From Aeromicrobium fastidiosum (lineage in GTDB: Bacteria > Actinomycetota > Actinomycetes > Propionibacteriales > Nocardioidaceae), in the NCBI RefSeq assembly GCF_017876595.1, contig NZ_JAGIOG010000001.1:3844001-3908000 (forward strand): a stretch of 64,000 bases of DNA. The letters are read 5' to 3'. A program made the translations under genes and the position numbers. This document shows, piece by piece, positions 24,720 through 34,257 of the stretch. The notes under the pieces were generated by a model. The model searched no databases, was not told where the DNA came from, and saw nothing but the letters and a program-made list of their open reading frames with translations. Numbering within the stretch: position 1 is the first letter of the stretch; each line of letters begins with the position of its first letter.

Positions 24720-26312
24720 TCAGCTCGTCACCCCGGCGAACCGCTCGTGGAAGTAGGCCGCGAACGCCTCGGCCGACTCGTGCCCGACGAAGCCGCCGAG
24801 CACGCGGACGCGCAGCTCGTCGCGGCGCTGCTTCATCGAGTCGGGCCCGAGCATGTCGGCGATGACCTCGTCGGCATCCGCCAGGTCGCGCGTCAGGACG
24901 TACGCTCCGCGGGCCACCGGGAAGCGCTCGCGGAACTCGTCGGCGGACCACTTGGTGCTGACCATCGCGTAGGGCTTGCCCGACTGCAGCCAGTCGGAGA
25001 CCACGCTCGAGACGTCGGAGACCAGCGCATCGGCCCGGTTCATGCACTCGTTGAGCGACCAGGTCTGATTGGGCAGGTCGCCGATGTGGTGGTGGCCCGG
25101 CGTGTCGGTCCTGGCTGTGTCATGGGCCAGCACGAACTCGGTGCGCCGCACGAAGTGCTCCAGACGCGGGTGCCGCTTCGACAGCGGGTGCGGCCGGAAG
25201 ATGACGTCGGCACCGGCCTCGATCAGCGCCTCGACGATCTCGGCCCCGACCCGCAGCGACGAGAAGTTGACCCGCATGCGCTTGCCCTGCCACGTCGGCG
25301 CGTAGAGCACGACGGGACGCTCGACGTCGGCGATGCTCCGCGTGGCCGCCTCGATGCCCTGCACCTGCGGACGCCCGAGCACGACGAACTTCTCGCGCGG
25401 GATGTGCACGCCGCTCGTCTCGTAGCGGTCGATCGCCGCCGTGCCGGAGACCACGAGGAGGTCGTAGTCGGCGTGCCGCCCGAAGACGCTGGCCGGCTTG
25501 TCGGAGTCGCCGTGCCCCAGCCACACGTGCGTGACCTGCTTCATCGCCATGTACCGGTAGTTCGACTTGGCGTTGTGCAGGTAGAAGAACCACTTGAGCG
25601 TCGGGACGATCAGGGTCTTCAGGTCGCGGATGGCGTCGGTGCTGAGCTGCACGAACGGCGAGGTCAGGTCGGTGTTCTCGCGCAGGTACTCGCAGTACTG
25701 CTCGCGGTAGTTGAACACGACGCCCGGGAAGCCGGCGCTCAGCAGTGGGTCCTCCCACATCGTCAGGTGCGTCGGACCACCGCCGTAGCCCGCGTACGCG
25801 ATCGCGAACCGAGGTTGATGAGCGGCCAGCGCGCGGGCGATCGCCCTGGTGCGTCGGCGCACCGCGACCAGGTAGACCGCGACGCGTCCGGCCAGCAGCA
25901 CGACGGCCACGAGCGGGACGGCCACGACCCCGGAGGGAGCCGCCGCCGCGACGGCGACCAGCGTGAGGGGGCCGGCGACCCGGCTGCCGATGACCCAGGG
26001 GCCCAGGTCGGGGTGGTCCGCCGGGCAGGGGCCGTGGGCGTCGCCGGGCACGCCCGGGAGGCCGTGCGCGTGCGGGGCCGGTGCGGGACGCCTCAGCGCG
26101 ACGACCGTCAGCACCGTCGCGACGAGCACCGCGACGACGTCGAACCACGACGGCAGGCCGTCGACGATCGCGTGGACCGCGATCGCGACCAGCAGCAGCG
26201 CCGTGGCGACGCCCCACACGAGGACGTCGGCTCCTCGCCGGAACCGCAGGCTGATGCGGTGCCGGTGGATGAAGTCCTGCCGTTGGCGCTCGAAGTAGGA
26301 GTCGTCTGGCAC
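24720..26312 (-). CDS. CDP-glycerol glycerophosphotransferase (TagF-like) family protein
   Basis: 530 residues. The N-terminal 150 residues have about four hydrophobic segments; then a glycosyltransferase-B-like TagF/TagB domain with GHGDSDKP, VLGRPQVQGIE, VVLYAPTWQGKRM, FRPHPLSKRHP and SDVSSVVSDWLQSGKPYAM (nucleotide-binding end). It probably polymerises or primes a glycerol- or polyol-phosphate wall polymer at the membrane. Start GTG 26312. Stands alone in orientation with the rpiB/nei run. Confidence 0.82.
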   Translation of the reverse strand: MPDDSYFERQRQDFIHRHRISLRFRRGADVLVWGVATALLLVAIAVHAIVDGLPSWFDVVAVLVATVLTVVALRRPAPAPHAHGLPGVPGDAHGPCPADHPDLGPWVIGSRVAGPLTLVAVAAAAPSGVVAVPLVAVVLLAGRVAVYLVAVRRRTRAIARALAAHQPRFAIAYAGYGGGPTHLTMWEDPLLSAGFPGVVFNYREQYCEYLRENTDLTSPFVQLSTDAIRDLKTLIVPTLKWFFYLHNAKSNYRYMAMKQVTHVWLGHGDSDKPASVFGRHADYDLLVVSGTAAIDRYETSGVHIPREKFVVLGRPQVQGIEAATRSIADVERPVVLYAPTWQGKRMRVNFSSLRVGAEIVEALIEAGADVIFRPHPLSKRHPRLEHFVRRTEFVLAHDTARTDTPGHHHIGDLPNQTWSLNECMNRADALVSDVSSVVSDWLQSGKPYAMVSTKWSADEFRERFPVARGAYVLTRDLADADEVIADMLGPDSMKQRRDELRVRVLGGFVGHESAEAFAAYFHERFAGVTS

Positions 26313-26328
26313 GCCGACAGTATGCCAG

Positions 26329-27219
26329 TCAGCGCCGCCGCGACCGGTGCGCGTCGAGCAGCGCGCCGACGATCGTCACGGTCGAGCGGGACGCGTCGAA
26401 CCCCTCGGGCTGTCGCCAGAACGAGTGCACCATGCCGAGCGCCCGGTGCGCGAGGACGTCGACGCCCGCCTCGGCGAGCTGCGCCGCGTACGCCTCGGCC
26501 TGATCGCGGAGCACGTCGTGCTCGTTGGTGACGACGTACGCGGCAGGGTGCGACGCGAGGTTGGTCGCCAGCGCGGGTGACACCTCGGGATGGTCGCCGA
26601 GATCTCCGGGAGCGTATGCCTCCCAGAACCAGTGCATGCCCGCATCGCCGAGCGCCGCGTTCGACAGCGCGCGGGGCAGCGCGGCACGACGGTCGACCGG
26701 CGGGTAGAGCAGTGCCTGGAAGTCGACCGCCCGCGGGTCGCGCACGCACAGGCCGGCGATCAGGTTGGCCCCTGCCGAGTCGCCGATCGCAGGCAGGAAC
26801 GAAGCGTCGACCCGATGCTCGCGGTCGTGCTGCCGCAGCCAGGAGGCCGCCGTCTGCACGTCGTCGAGCGGTGCAGGGAACGGGTGCTCCGGCGCGCGCC
26901 GGTAGTCGACGGCCAGCAGCGCCCACCCGGTTGCGTGCGCGAGATATCGGCAGAACGGGTCGTGCGTCTCGAGGTCGTGCAGCACCCAGCCGCCGCCGTG
27001 CACGTACAGCGCGACCGGGGCACCCGCGCGCGGCCGGTAGAGCCGGCAGGGCACGCCGTCCGCGTCGACGTCGATCACGTGGTCGAGGCCGATGCGGTCC
27101 GCTGCCAGGGCGGCTTCCCTGGCAGCGGACCGGATGCTCGCGACTCGTTCGGGCGTCATCGGCGCGGTGTCGTCGCCCATCGCCTCGAGCAGGGCGCGCG
27201 ACTGGGGGTGCAGCGTCAT
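26329..27219 (-). CDS. Alpha/beta-hydrolase (HSL-family esterase)
   Basis: 296 residues, hormone-sensitive-lipase branch: oxyanion motif YVHGGGWVLHD, nucleophile elbow GDSAGA and late His in GMVHSFWR. Likely hydrolyses short-chain esters in the cytoplasm; no signal peptide. Start ATG 27219; its stop is 16 bp from the TagF-like gene. Confidence 0.88.
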   Translation of the reverse strand: MTLHPQSRALLEAMGDDTAPMTPERVASIRSAAREAALAADRIGLDHVIDVDADGVPCRLYRPRAGAPVALYVHGGGWVLHDLETHDPFCRYLAHATGWALLAVDYRRAPEHPFPAPLDDVQTAASWLRQHDREHRVDASFLPAIGDSAGANLIAGLCVRDPRAVDFQALLYPPVDRRAALPRALSNAALGDAGMHWFWEAYAPGDLGDHPEVSPALATNLASHPAAYVVTNEHDVLRDQAEAYAAQLAEAGVDVLAHRALGMVHSFWRQPEGFDASRSTVTIVGALLDAHRSRRR

Positions 27220-27249
27220 GCGATCCAGCCTAAGCCGGGCACGACGTCC

Positions 27250-27861
27250 TCAGCTGAAGTCGAGGTCGCCCTTGCGGGTGCGCTTGAGCTCGAAGAAGTC
27301 GGGGTAGCCGGCGAGCAGGCGCGCGCCGTCGAAGACCGACCCGGCCGCCTCGCCCTTGGGGATGCTCTGCAGCACGGGGCCGAAGAAGGCGATGCCGCCG
27401 ATCTCGATGACGGGCGTGCCAACGTCCTCGCCGACCTTGTCGATGCCGACCTGGTGCGAGGCGCGCACGGCGTCGTCGAGCGACGTGTCGTCGGCTGCTG
27501 CTGCGAGCTCGGCCGGCAGGCCGATCTCCTCGAGCACCGCGCCGAAGAGCTCGGGGCTGAACTCCTGCCCCTCGTTGTGCCGCTTGGTGCCGATCGCGGT
27601 GTAGTAGTCGCGCAGCGCCTGCTGGCCGTGCTGCTGCTCGATCGCGATCGCGAGCCGGACGGGTCCCCAACCGCGCTTCATCATGTCCTGGTACTCGTCG
27701 GGCAGGTCGCGCCCGTCGTTAAGCACCGACAGGCTCATGACGTGGAACTCGGTCTTGACGTCGCGCACCTTCTCGACCTCGAGCATCCAGCGGGAGGTGA
27801 TCCAGGCGAACGGGCACAGGGGGTCGAACCAGAAGTCGACGGTCTCGGTGGAAGAAGTCAT
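27250..27861 (-). CDS. Rv2466c-like mycothiol-dependent reductase homologue (DsbA fold)
   Basis: 203 residues, clear relative of M. tuberculosis Rv2466c: [18 protein letters not shown] at the start, then [16 protein letters not shown] and [12 protein letters not shown]...FGPVL. Known relatives reduce substrates with mycothiol through a CPWC site. Here the motif reads CPFA (Cys16, Ala19), so the second, resolving Cys is absent and only monothiol chemistry is possible. Start ATG 27861, overlapping the ligase stop by 4 bp. Neighbour order pepN-(ligase)-this gene matches other actinobacteria apart from the inserted ligase. Confidence 0.87.
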   Translation of the reverse strand: MTSSTETVDFWFDPLCPFAWITSRWMLEVEKVRDVKTEFHVMSLSVLNDGRDLPDEYQDMMKRGWGPVRLAIAIEQQHGQQALRDYYTAIGTKRHNEGQEFSPELFGAVLEEIGLPAELAAAADDTSLDDAVRASHQVGIDKVGEDVGTPVIEIGGIAFFGPVLQSIPKGEAAGSVFDGARLLAGYPDFFELKRTRKGDLDFS

Positions 27862-29009
27862 GACGGGTGCAACACCGGACGACCCGCGCGCATTTCCTCC
27901 ACGAGCGATCCGACGACGGCGTCGAGCTCTCCGGCGTTGAGCGCCGCGACCCGGCGCTGCCGCTGGTAGGACGCTCCCCCGGCCACGATGTCGTGGATGC
28001 CGCCGAGCTCGTCGGTGCAGCCGAGCCGCTCGGCGACGGGTGCCAGCGTCTCGAGCAGGCGGTGGAGGTCGGTCGTGATGAGGTCCTCGTGGCCGTCCTT
28101 GTCGAGGATCAGGATCGCGTCCATGCCGTACCGGGCGGAGCGCCACTTGTTCTCCTGCGCGAACCACGGCGGGATGGTCGGCAGCTCGCGGCCCGCGTCG
28201 AGCTCGGACGAGAAGTGCTCGACGAGGCAGTGCGTCAGCGCCGAGACGCTCATGAGCTCGGCCATCGTCGGGATGCCGTCGCACACCCGCACCTCGAGCG
28301 TGCCGAACTTGGGCGACGGCCTCAGGTCCCACCGGATCTCGTCGAAGACGTCGATGACCCCGGTGTGGAGCATGTCGTCGACGTACCCCTCGAGCTGGCT
28401 CCACTGCTCGAACTGGAACGGCAGTCCCGCTGTCGGCAGCTGCTGGAACATCAGGGCCCGATTGGACGCATAACCCGTCTCCTTGCCGCCCCAGAACGGC
28501 GACGAGGCGCTGAGCGCCTGCAGGTGGCCGTAGTAGGCCAGCATCGCGCGGCTGATCGGCAGCACCTTGTCGCGGTCCTCGATGCCGACGTGCACGTGGA
28601 CGCCGTAGATGAGCATCTGCCGCCCCCACCACTGGGTGCGGTCGATCAGCGTCGCGTAGCGCTCCTTGTCGGTGACCTTCTGGTGCGTCCAGTTGGCGAA
28701 CGGGTGGGTGCCCGCGCACATCAGCTCGACGCGCAGCGGATCGGTGACCTCGCGGATCTCGTCGATCGCCCGCTGCAGGTCGGCACCGGCCTGACCCACG
28801 GTCTTGCAGACGCCGGAGACGACCTCGACGGTGTTGAGCAGCAGCTCCTGGCGGATGTGAGGGTGCTGCTCGAGCCCCTCGGGCTGCACCGCGTCGAGGA
28901 CGGTCTGGGCCACCTGACGCAGGTCGCCGGAGTCGGAGTCGACCAGGGCCAGCTCCCACTCGATGCCGACGGTCGAGCGCTCAGACGTCGCGAACGGGAT
29001 GGCGGTCAT
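27858..29009 (-). CDS. Carboxylate-amine ligase / glutamate-cysteine ligase (YbdK family)
   Basis: 383 residues, the usual length. Seen: [11 protein letters not shown] (ATP/metal Glu residues) at the start, [21 protein letters not shown] and [10 protein letters not shown]. Members join glutamate to an amine or cysteine with ATP. Mycothiol, not glutathione, is expected in this lineage, so the product is uncertain. ATG 29009 chosen; a longer frame would extend into pepN upstream DNA. Translationally coupled to the DsbA-fold gene. Confidence 0.87.
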   Translation of the reverse strand: MTAIPFATSERSTVGIEWELALVDSDSGDLRQVAQTVLDAVQPEGLEQHPHIRQELLLNTVEVVSGVCKTVGQAGADLQRAIDEIREVTDPLRVELMCAGTHPFANWTHQKVTDKERYATLIDRTQWWGRQMLIYGVHVHVGIEDRDKVLPISRAMLAYYGHLQALSASSPFWGGKETGYASNRALMFQQLPTAGLPFQFEQWSQLEGYVDDMLHTGVIDVFDEIRWDLRPSPKFGTLEVRVCDGIPTMAELMSVSALTHCLVEHFSSELDAGRELPTIPPWFAQENKWRSARYGMDAILILDKDGHEDLITTDLHRLLETLAPVAERLGCTDELGGIHDIVAGGASYQRQRRVAALNAGELDAVVGSLVEEMRAGRPVLHPS

Positions 29010-29082
29010 GCGTCCATCCTGCCCGAGATCGACGGAGTCACCCGCCTCGCCCGTGTCGTGGGCACATGACAGCATGGCGAGC

Positions 29083-31602
29083 ATGCCTGGTACCAATCTC
29101 ACCCGCGAAGAAGCCAGCGAGCGCGCCTCGATCGTCTCCACCCAGACGTACGACGTCCAGCTCGACCTCACGCTCGACTCCGAGACACATTTCGGATCGG
29201 TCACCACGATCGTCTTCGGGGCCACCCCGGGGTCGTCGACGTTCGTCGACCTCGTCGACGGTGACATCTCGTCCATCACGCTCAACGGGTCTGCCGTCGA
29301 CACCGTTGCCTACGCCGACAGCCGCATCGCGTTGGCGGGCCTCGCCGAGCGCAACGAGCTCGTCGTCGCCGCGACACTGCCCTACTCGCACTCCGGCGAG
29401 GGCCTCCACCGGTTCGTCGACCCCGTCGACGGCAAGGTCTACCTCTACACGCAGTTCGAGGTGCCCGACGCCCGCCGCGTCTTCGCGACGTTCGAGCAGC
29501 CCGACCTCAAGGCGACGTTCGTCTTCCACGTGACCGCGCCGTCGCACTGGGCCGTCGTCTCGAACTCCCCCACCCCCGAGCCCGTGGCCGCCGCGGAGGG
29601 CACCAGCACCTGGCACTTCGCCGAGACCAAGACGATGTCGACCTACATCACGGCCCTGGTCGCGGGCGAGTACGTGTCGGTCACCGACTCCTACCGCGGC
29701 GCGTACGACGAGATCCCGCTGGGCGTCTTCTGCCGCCAGTCGGTGCGTGAGCACCTCGACGCCGACGACATCTTCCTGATCACCAAGCAGGGCTTCGAGT
29801 TCTTCGAGAACGCCTTCGAGATGGCCTACCCGTTCGGCAAGTACGACCAGCTGTTCGTGCCCGAGTACAACATGGGTGCCATGGAGAACGCCGGCGCGGT
29901 GACGTTCCGCGACGAGATGATCTTCCGCAGCCGGCAGACCGTCGCGGCCTACGAGAGCCGCGCCAACACGATCCTGCACGAGATGGCCCACATGTGGTTC
30001 GGCGACCTCGTCACGATGAAGTGGTGGGACGACCTGTGGCTCAACGAGTCGTTCGCCGAGTTCGCGGCGTCGCACGCCTCGACCAACGCGACTCGCTTCA
30101 CCGACGCCTGGACGAGCTTCACCAACGCCCGCAAGAACTGGGCCTACCGCCAGGACCAGCTGCCGTCGACGCACCCCATCGCCGCCGACAACTACGACCT
30201 GCACGCGGTCGAGGCCAACTTCGACGGCATCACCTACGCCAAGGGCGCGTCGGCGCTCAAGCAGCTCGTCGCCTGGGTCGGCGAGGAGGACTTCTTCGCC
30301 GGTCTGCGGGCCTACTTCGGCAAGCACGCCTACGGCAACACGCAGCTGTCCGACCTGCTCGTCGAGCTCGAGGCCGCCTCGGGCCGTGAGTTGGGCGACT
30401 GGGCGGCCGAGTGGCTGCAGACGTCCGGCGTCAACACGCTGCGCGCCGACTTCGAGACAGATGCGTCAGGTGCCTTCACGTCGTTCTCGGTCGAGCAGAC
30501 CGCGATCGAGGCCTACCCGACGCTGCGCCGCCACCGCATCGCGATCGGCCTGTACAACCGCGTCGATGGCAAGCTCGTCCGCACCGAGCGCGTCGAGACC
30601 GACATCCGGGGCGCGTCGACGTCGATCGACGAGCTGGTCGGCAAGGTCCAGCCCGATCTGATCCTGCTCAACGACGACGACCTGACCTACGCCAAGATCC
30701 GCCTCGACGAGCGCTCGTTCACGACGCTGACCGAGAGCATCGCGACGTTCGAGCAGTCCCTCCCCCGCGCGCTCAGCTGGGGATCGGCCTGGGACATGAC
30801 GCGCGACGCCGAGCTGTCGGGGTCCGACTTCGTGACCCTCGTGCTGGCCGGCGTGGGGTCCGAGACCGACCTCACGGCAGTCAGCTCGCTGCTGCGCCAG
30901 GGCAACAGCGCCGTCAACCTCTACACCGCCCCCGACGCCCGTCAGGCGCTCAAGGCGCGCTGGGAGGCCGGACTGAACGACCTGGTCGACGCGGCCGAGC
31001 CCGGCAGCGACCACCAGCTCGCGCTGGTGCGCGCGCTCGCCTCGGCGACGTCTACCCCCGACCGGCTGCGGTCGATCCTGGCCGGCGAGCTCGACGGGCT
31101 CACGCTCGACACCGATCTGCGCTGGACGCTCGTCACGGCGCTGGCCCGCATCGGCGACGCCGACGAGGCCGAGATCGCGGCAGAGCTCGAGCGCGACAAC
31201 ACGATCTCCGGCCAGGAGAACGCGTCGGCCGCCCGCGCCATCCGTCCCTCGACCGAGGCCAAGGAGGCGGCGTGGCAGATCGCTGCCGTCGACCCGTCGA
31301 CGCCCAACGAGACGCGGCGCTCGACGGCGGGGGCGTTCCAGGTCTCGGGCCAGGGCGACATCCTCGAGCCCTACGTCGACCGCTACCTCGAGCTGGCCAG
31401 CACGGTCGTCGACGACATGGGCGTCTGGATCGGGCAGGTCGCGCTGGTCTACCTGTTCCCGCTGGCCAACCCGTCGCAGGCCACGCTCGACAAGGTCGAC
31501 GCGTGGCTCGCCTCGACGACGGCCAATGCGGCCGCCCAGCGCTACGTCTCGGAGGGTCGCGACGATCTCGCGCGCGCACTGCGCGCCCAGGCCGCCTCCT
31601 GA
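29083..31602 (+). CDS. pepN: Aminopeptidase N
   Basis: M1-family zinc aminopeptidase, 839 residues, typical of the actinobacterial Lys/Ala aminopeptidase. Seen: GAMEN substrate motif near residue 265, zinc motif HEMAHMWFGD near 299 with the third ligand in WLNESFAEF, and an ERAP1-like C-terminal helical domain. Removes N-terminal residues from peptides in the cytoplasm. Start ATG 29083; an earlier in-frame start lies inside the divergent ligase gene. Confidence 0.95.
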   Translation: MPGTNLTREEASERASIVSTQTYDVQLDLTLDSETHFGSVTTIVFGATPGSSTFVDLVDGDISSITLNGSAVDTVAYADSRIALAGLAERNELVVAATLPYSHSGEGLHRFVDPVDGKVYLYTQFEVPDARRVFATFEQPDLKATFVFHVTAPSHWAVVSNSPTPEPVAAAEGTSTWHFAETKTMSTYITALVAGEYVSVTDSYRGAYDEIPLGVFCRQSVREHLDADDIFLITKQGFEFFENAFEMAYPFGKYDQLFVPEYNMGAMENAGAVTFRDEMIFRSRQTVAAYESRANTILHEMAHMWFGDLVTMKWWDDLWLNESFAEFAASHASTNATRFTDAWTSFTNARKNWAYRQDQLPSTHPIAADNYDLHAVEANFDGITYAKGASALKQLVAWVGEEDFFAGLRAYFGKHAYGNTQLSDLLVELEAASGRELGDWAAEWLQTSGVNTLRADFETDASGAFTSFSVEQTAIEAYPTLRRHRIAIGLYNRVDGKLVRTERVETDIRGASTSIDELVGKVQPDLILLNDDDLTYAKIRLDERSFTTLTESIATFEQSLPRALSWGSAWDMTRDAELSGSDFVTLVLAGVGSETDLTAVSSLLRQGNSAVNLYTAPDARQALKARWEAGLNDLVDAAEPGSDHQLALVRALASATSTPDRLRSILAGELDGLTLDTDLRWTLVTALARIGDADEAEIAAELERDNTISGQENASAARAIRPSTEAKEAAWQIAAVDPSTPNETRRSTAGAFQVSGQGDILEPYVDRYLELASTVVDDMGVWIGQVALVYLFPLANPSQATLDKVDAWLASTTANAAAQRYVSEGRDDLARALRAQAAS

Positions 31603-31614
31603 CCCAGCACGACG

Positions 31615-31652
31615 CCGAAGGCCACCTCCGCGATCGCGGAGGTGGCCTTCGG
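31615..31652. terminator. Bidirectional terminator after pepN
   Basis: Perfect 17-bp stem starting CCGAAGGCCACCTCCGC with loop GATC, between the convergent pepN and lipase genes. Confidence 0.9.
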
Positions 31653-31656
31653 TCGT

Positions 31657-33057
31657 TCAGGGCAGGATCGGCAGAGCGGCGCAGTTGGACGTCGCCGGTC
31701 GACCGTCGAGCCGCGCCCGGATCCACGAGATCGCCGCGGTCTGGTCGGTGATCAACGGGATGAAGTGGTTGGTCAGCACGACCTTCTGGCCGAGGTCCGG
31801 GATCAGGATCGGCTCGTAGGTCACGGCGGCACCTGCCCGGCACCAGTCGACGGCCAGCTGCCGCACCTGCCCGTGCGGCACCGTGTCGTCGGAGATGCCG
31901 GTCGCGATGCGCACCGGGGTGGTCGGCTTCGACAGGCCGATGCGCTGTTCCTGCACGATCTGCTTCAGCGCGGGCTCGCGATCGAGCACCTGCGACAGCG
32001 AGATGCCGAGCTTGGTCAACGACGTCGTGCGGGTGAAGGCGTACGCGAGGATGCCGTCGCCCACGCACTGCGTCGCGGCACCCTTCAGCATCGCCTGCCC
32101 CTTGGCGTTGAGGTACTTGTCGAGGGCGGGCTTGATGCTCGGCCGGGTCTCGGCCATCCCGTTGATCGTCCACCCCAGGGCGACTGCCAGGGCGCTCCCG
32201 TCGATGCCGTCGATGACCTTCAGGAGGTCGGCCGGCGGGGCACCGACGTAGGCCCCCGCGATGGTCAGCTCGGGGGCGTACGTCGGGGCCAGCTCGGCCG
32301 CCGAGGCAGCGGCCCCGCCGCCCTGGCTGTAGCCGTACAGGCCGACCTTCGAGGTCGGCGACACCGAGGCGCCCGGCACCGCGCGAGCGGCACGCACGGC
32401 GTCGAGGACGGCGTGTCCCTGGTCGAGGCGGCTCACGTACGTGTGCAGCCGGTCGGTCGTGCCGAGGCCCACGTAGTCGGTCGCCATGACCGCGATGCCC
32501 TGCGACAGCAGGCGGTAGGTCGCGATGTTCTCGTAGCCCACGGACGCCGAGATCGTGCTGTCTCGCAGGTTGAGCGACAGCGGGTTCTCCAGCGCCAGCG
32601 ACGGGGCGCACTGGTCGCCCTGACCCATCGTGCCGGACGCCTGGACGACGAGGGGGCGCGGACCGGGGCCGCTCCAGCGGGCGGCCGGTTCGATGTAGGC
32701 ACCCGTCACGGCAACGGGTGCGCCGTTGGCGTCGGTCGACCTGAACATGACACGGGTGGCCGTGCCCGGCAGTGGTCCGGCCAGGCCCGGGAGGCTGATC
32801 CCCAGTCGCATCGGCTCGGTACGCACCAGGGCTCCGTTGGTCGCCGGCAGGCTCTGCGGCGGGTCGTAGAACGCCGGCACTGCGACGCCCCGCGAGACGG
32901 TCGCGGTGCCGTCATCGGCCACGGCGGTGCCCGCGGACGAGATGGACGCGGTCACCGCGACGGCGATGCACGCGGCCACGGCACCGAGCCGCCTGATCGG
33001 GCGGCTGCCCCTGGCAGGCCCGGACGCCGCGTCCTGCTGGATCGAGCTGATGTTCAC
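31657..33057 (-). CDS. Secreted lipase (LIP family)
   Basis: 466 residues. N-terminal Sec signal: basic RPIRR, hydrophobic stretch to about residue 45 with AVA/DD cleavage region. Mature part matches the secretory lipase family: GLYGYSQGGGAAA nucleophile, TGISDDTVPHGQ with the catalytic Asp, and NHFIPL with the His; Cys residues could form disulfides (DQCAPS, SNCAALP). Likely hydrolyses triacylglycerols outside the cell. Start GTG 33057; about 150 nt of 5' UTR is predicted from the promoter at 33235-33264. Confidence 0.88.
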   Translation of the reverse strand: MNISSIQQDAASGPARGSRPIRRLGAVAACIAVAVTASISSAGTAVADDGTATVSRGVAVPAFYDPPQSLPATNGALVRTEPMRLGISLPGLAGPLPGTATRVMFRSTDANGAPVAVTGAYIEPAARWSGPGPRPLVVQASGTMGQGDQCAPSLALENPLSLNLRDSTISASVGYENIATYRLLSQGIAVMATDYVGLGTTDRLHTYVSRLDQGHAVLDAVRAARAVPGASVSPTSKVGLYGYSQGGGAAASAAELAPTYAPELTIAGAYVGAPPADLLKVIDGIDGSALAVALGWTINGMAETRPSIKPALDKYLNAKGQAMLKGAATQCVGDGILAYAFTRTTSLTKLGISLSQVLDREPALKQIVQEQRIGLSKPTTPVRIATGISDDTVPHGQVRQLAVDWCRAGAAVTYEPILIPDLGQKVVLTNHFIPLITDQTAAISWIRARLDGRPATSNCAALPILP

Positions 33058-33387
33058 TGGTGCTCCCTCGTCGACGTGGCCGGCTGCGCACTCGATGCGC
33101 GCAGTCGGGGATCCGACCGGCAGGCGCGGCGCGGAGATGGGGCACGCGGTGCTGGGCGGTGGGTGCCGACCCTCCTCGGCACCCGGTGACGACCGATCGA
33201 TGATGGCGATCAGTTGTTACCTATCGGTAACATGATCCTAGTCACTTCCACGACCGCGCGGCAAGACCCGGCCGGGCCCGACATCCGGCGTGCCGGCGCC
33301 AGCACCCCGCCCTGCCCGGCGGACTGACCACGGCCGTAGGAGAATCGACACGGCGCGCTTCGCGCCCATCCCTCTGGAAGGTGCTCG
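33058..33387. promoter_or_regulatory. Divergent intergenic region with a TetR-like operator
   Basis: 330 bp without a gene between the lipase and folP starts. Leftward -35 TTGCCG (33264-33259), 18-bp spacer, -10 TAGGAT (33240-33235), then a perfect palindrome TGTTACC-TATC-GGTAACA (33215-33232) over the expected start point: repression of the lipase is likely. Near folP are a small GGCGCG/CGCGCC hairpin (33352-33366) and a GGAAGG ribosome site. Nothing else is apparent. Confidence 0.65.
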
Positions 33388-34257
33388 ATGACGATCGACC
33401 TGACGTTCCGTGGGCGACGCGTGCAGCGCGACCGGGCACTCGTCATGGCGATCGTCAACCGCACGCCCGACTCGTTCTACGACCGGGGTGCCACGTTCAC
33501 CGACAGCGCCGCGCACGAGGCCGTGCGGGCGGCCATCGCAGCCGGTGCCGACATCATCGACGTGGGAGGCGTCAAGGCGGGGCCCGGCGACGACGTCGAC
33601 GTCGCCGAGGAGATCCGGCGGACCGTGCCGTTCGTGGCCGCGATCCGCGCCGAGTTCCCCGATGCCGTGCTCAGCATCGACACGTGGCGGGCCGAGGTCG
33701 GACGGCACTGCGCCGAGGCCGGCGCCGACATCATCAACGACACGTGGGCCGGCAGCGACCGTGCGCTCGGCGACGTCGCGGCGGAGTTCGGCTGCGGCTA
33801 CGTGTGCTCGCACACCGGCGGCGCCGTCCCCCGCACCCGCCCCCACCGCGTGCACTACGCCGACGTCGTGCGAGACGTCATCGACCAGACGACCAGGGCG
33901 GCGGACGACCTCGTGGCGCGCGGCGTCCCCCGCGCCGGCATCCTGATCGACCCCACGCACGACTTCGGCAAGAACACGTGGCACGGCCTCGAGCTGCTGC
34001 GCCGCGTCGACGAGCTGGTCGACACGGGGTGGCCCGTCCTGATGGCCCTGTCCAACAAGGACTTCATCGGCGAGACCCTGGGCCTGCCCGTCGACCAGCG
34101 GCACGAGGGGACGCTCGCGGCCACGACCGTCGCGGCAGCAGCGGGTGCCGCGGTGTTCCGGTCCCACGACGTCGAGGCGACCCGCCGGGTGCTCGAGATG
34201 ACCGCCAGCATCCGCGGCGACCGCGCTCCCGCGAGGGTGGTGCGCGGCCTTGCCTGA
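33388..34257 (+). CDS. folP: Dihydropteroate synthase-like protein (FolP2 type)
   Basis: 289-residue pterin-binding TIM barrel. Seen: VMAIVNRTPDSFYD (family start), IDVGGVKAGPGD, SIDTWRAEVG, NDTWAG and a C-terminal VFRSHDVEAT. True DHPS enzymes join pABA to a pterin and carry an ES(T/S)RPG loop; here that loop reads VKAGPG, as I recall for mycobacterial FolP2, which is not a proven DHPS. The next gene, gpgS, overlaps by 8 bp, matching the Rv1207-Rv1208 pair. Start ATG 33388 with GGAAGG upstream. Confidence 0.85.
   Translation: MTIDLTFRGRRVQRDRALVMAIVNRTPDSFYDRGATFTDSAAHEAVRAAIAAGADIIDVGGVKAGPGDDVDVAEEIRRTVPFVAAIRAEFPDAVLSIDTWRAEVGRHCAEAGADIINDTWAGSDRALGDVAAEFGCGYVCSHTGGAVPRTRPHRVHYADVVRDVIDQTTRAADDLVARGVPRAGILIDPTHDFGKNTWHGLELLRRVDELVDTGWPVLMALSNKDFIGETLGLPVDQRHEGTLAATTVAAAAGAAVFRSHDVEATRRVLEMTASIRGDRAPARVVRGLA

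Noticed and set aside
24720..26312. Wall teichoic acid cluster
   Set aside because: Only one TagF-like gene is present; no other wall-polymer genes are adjacent.
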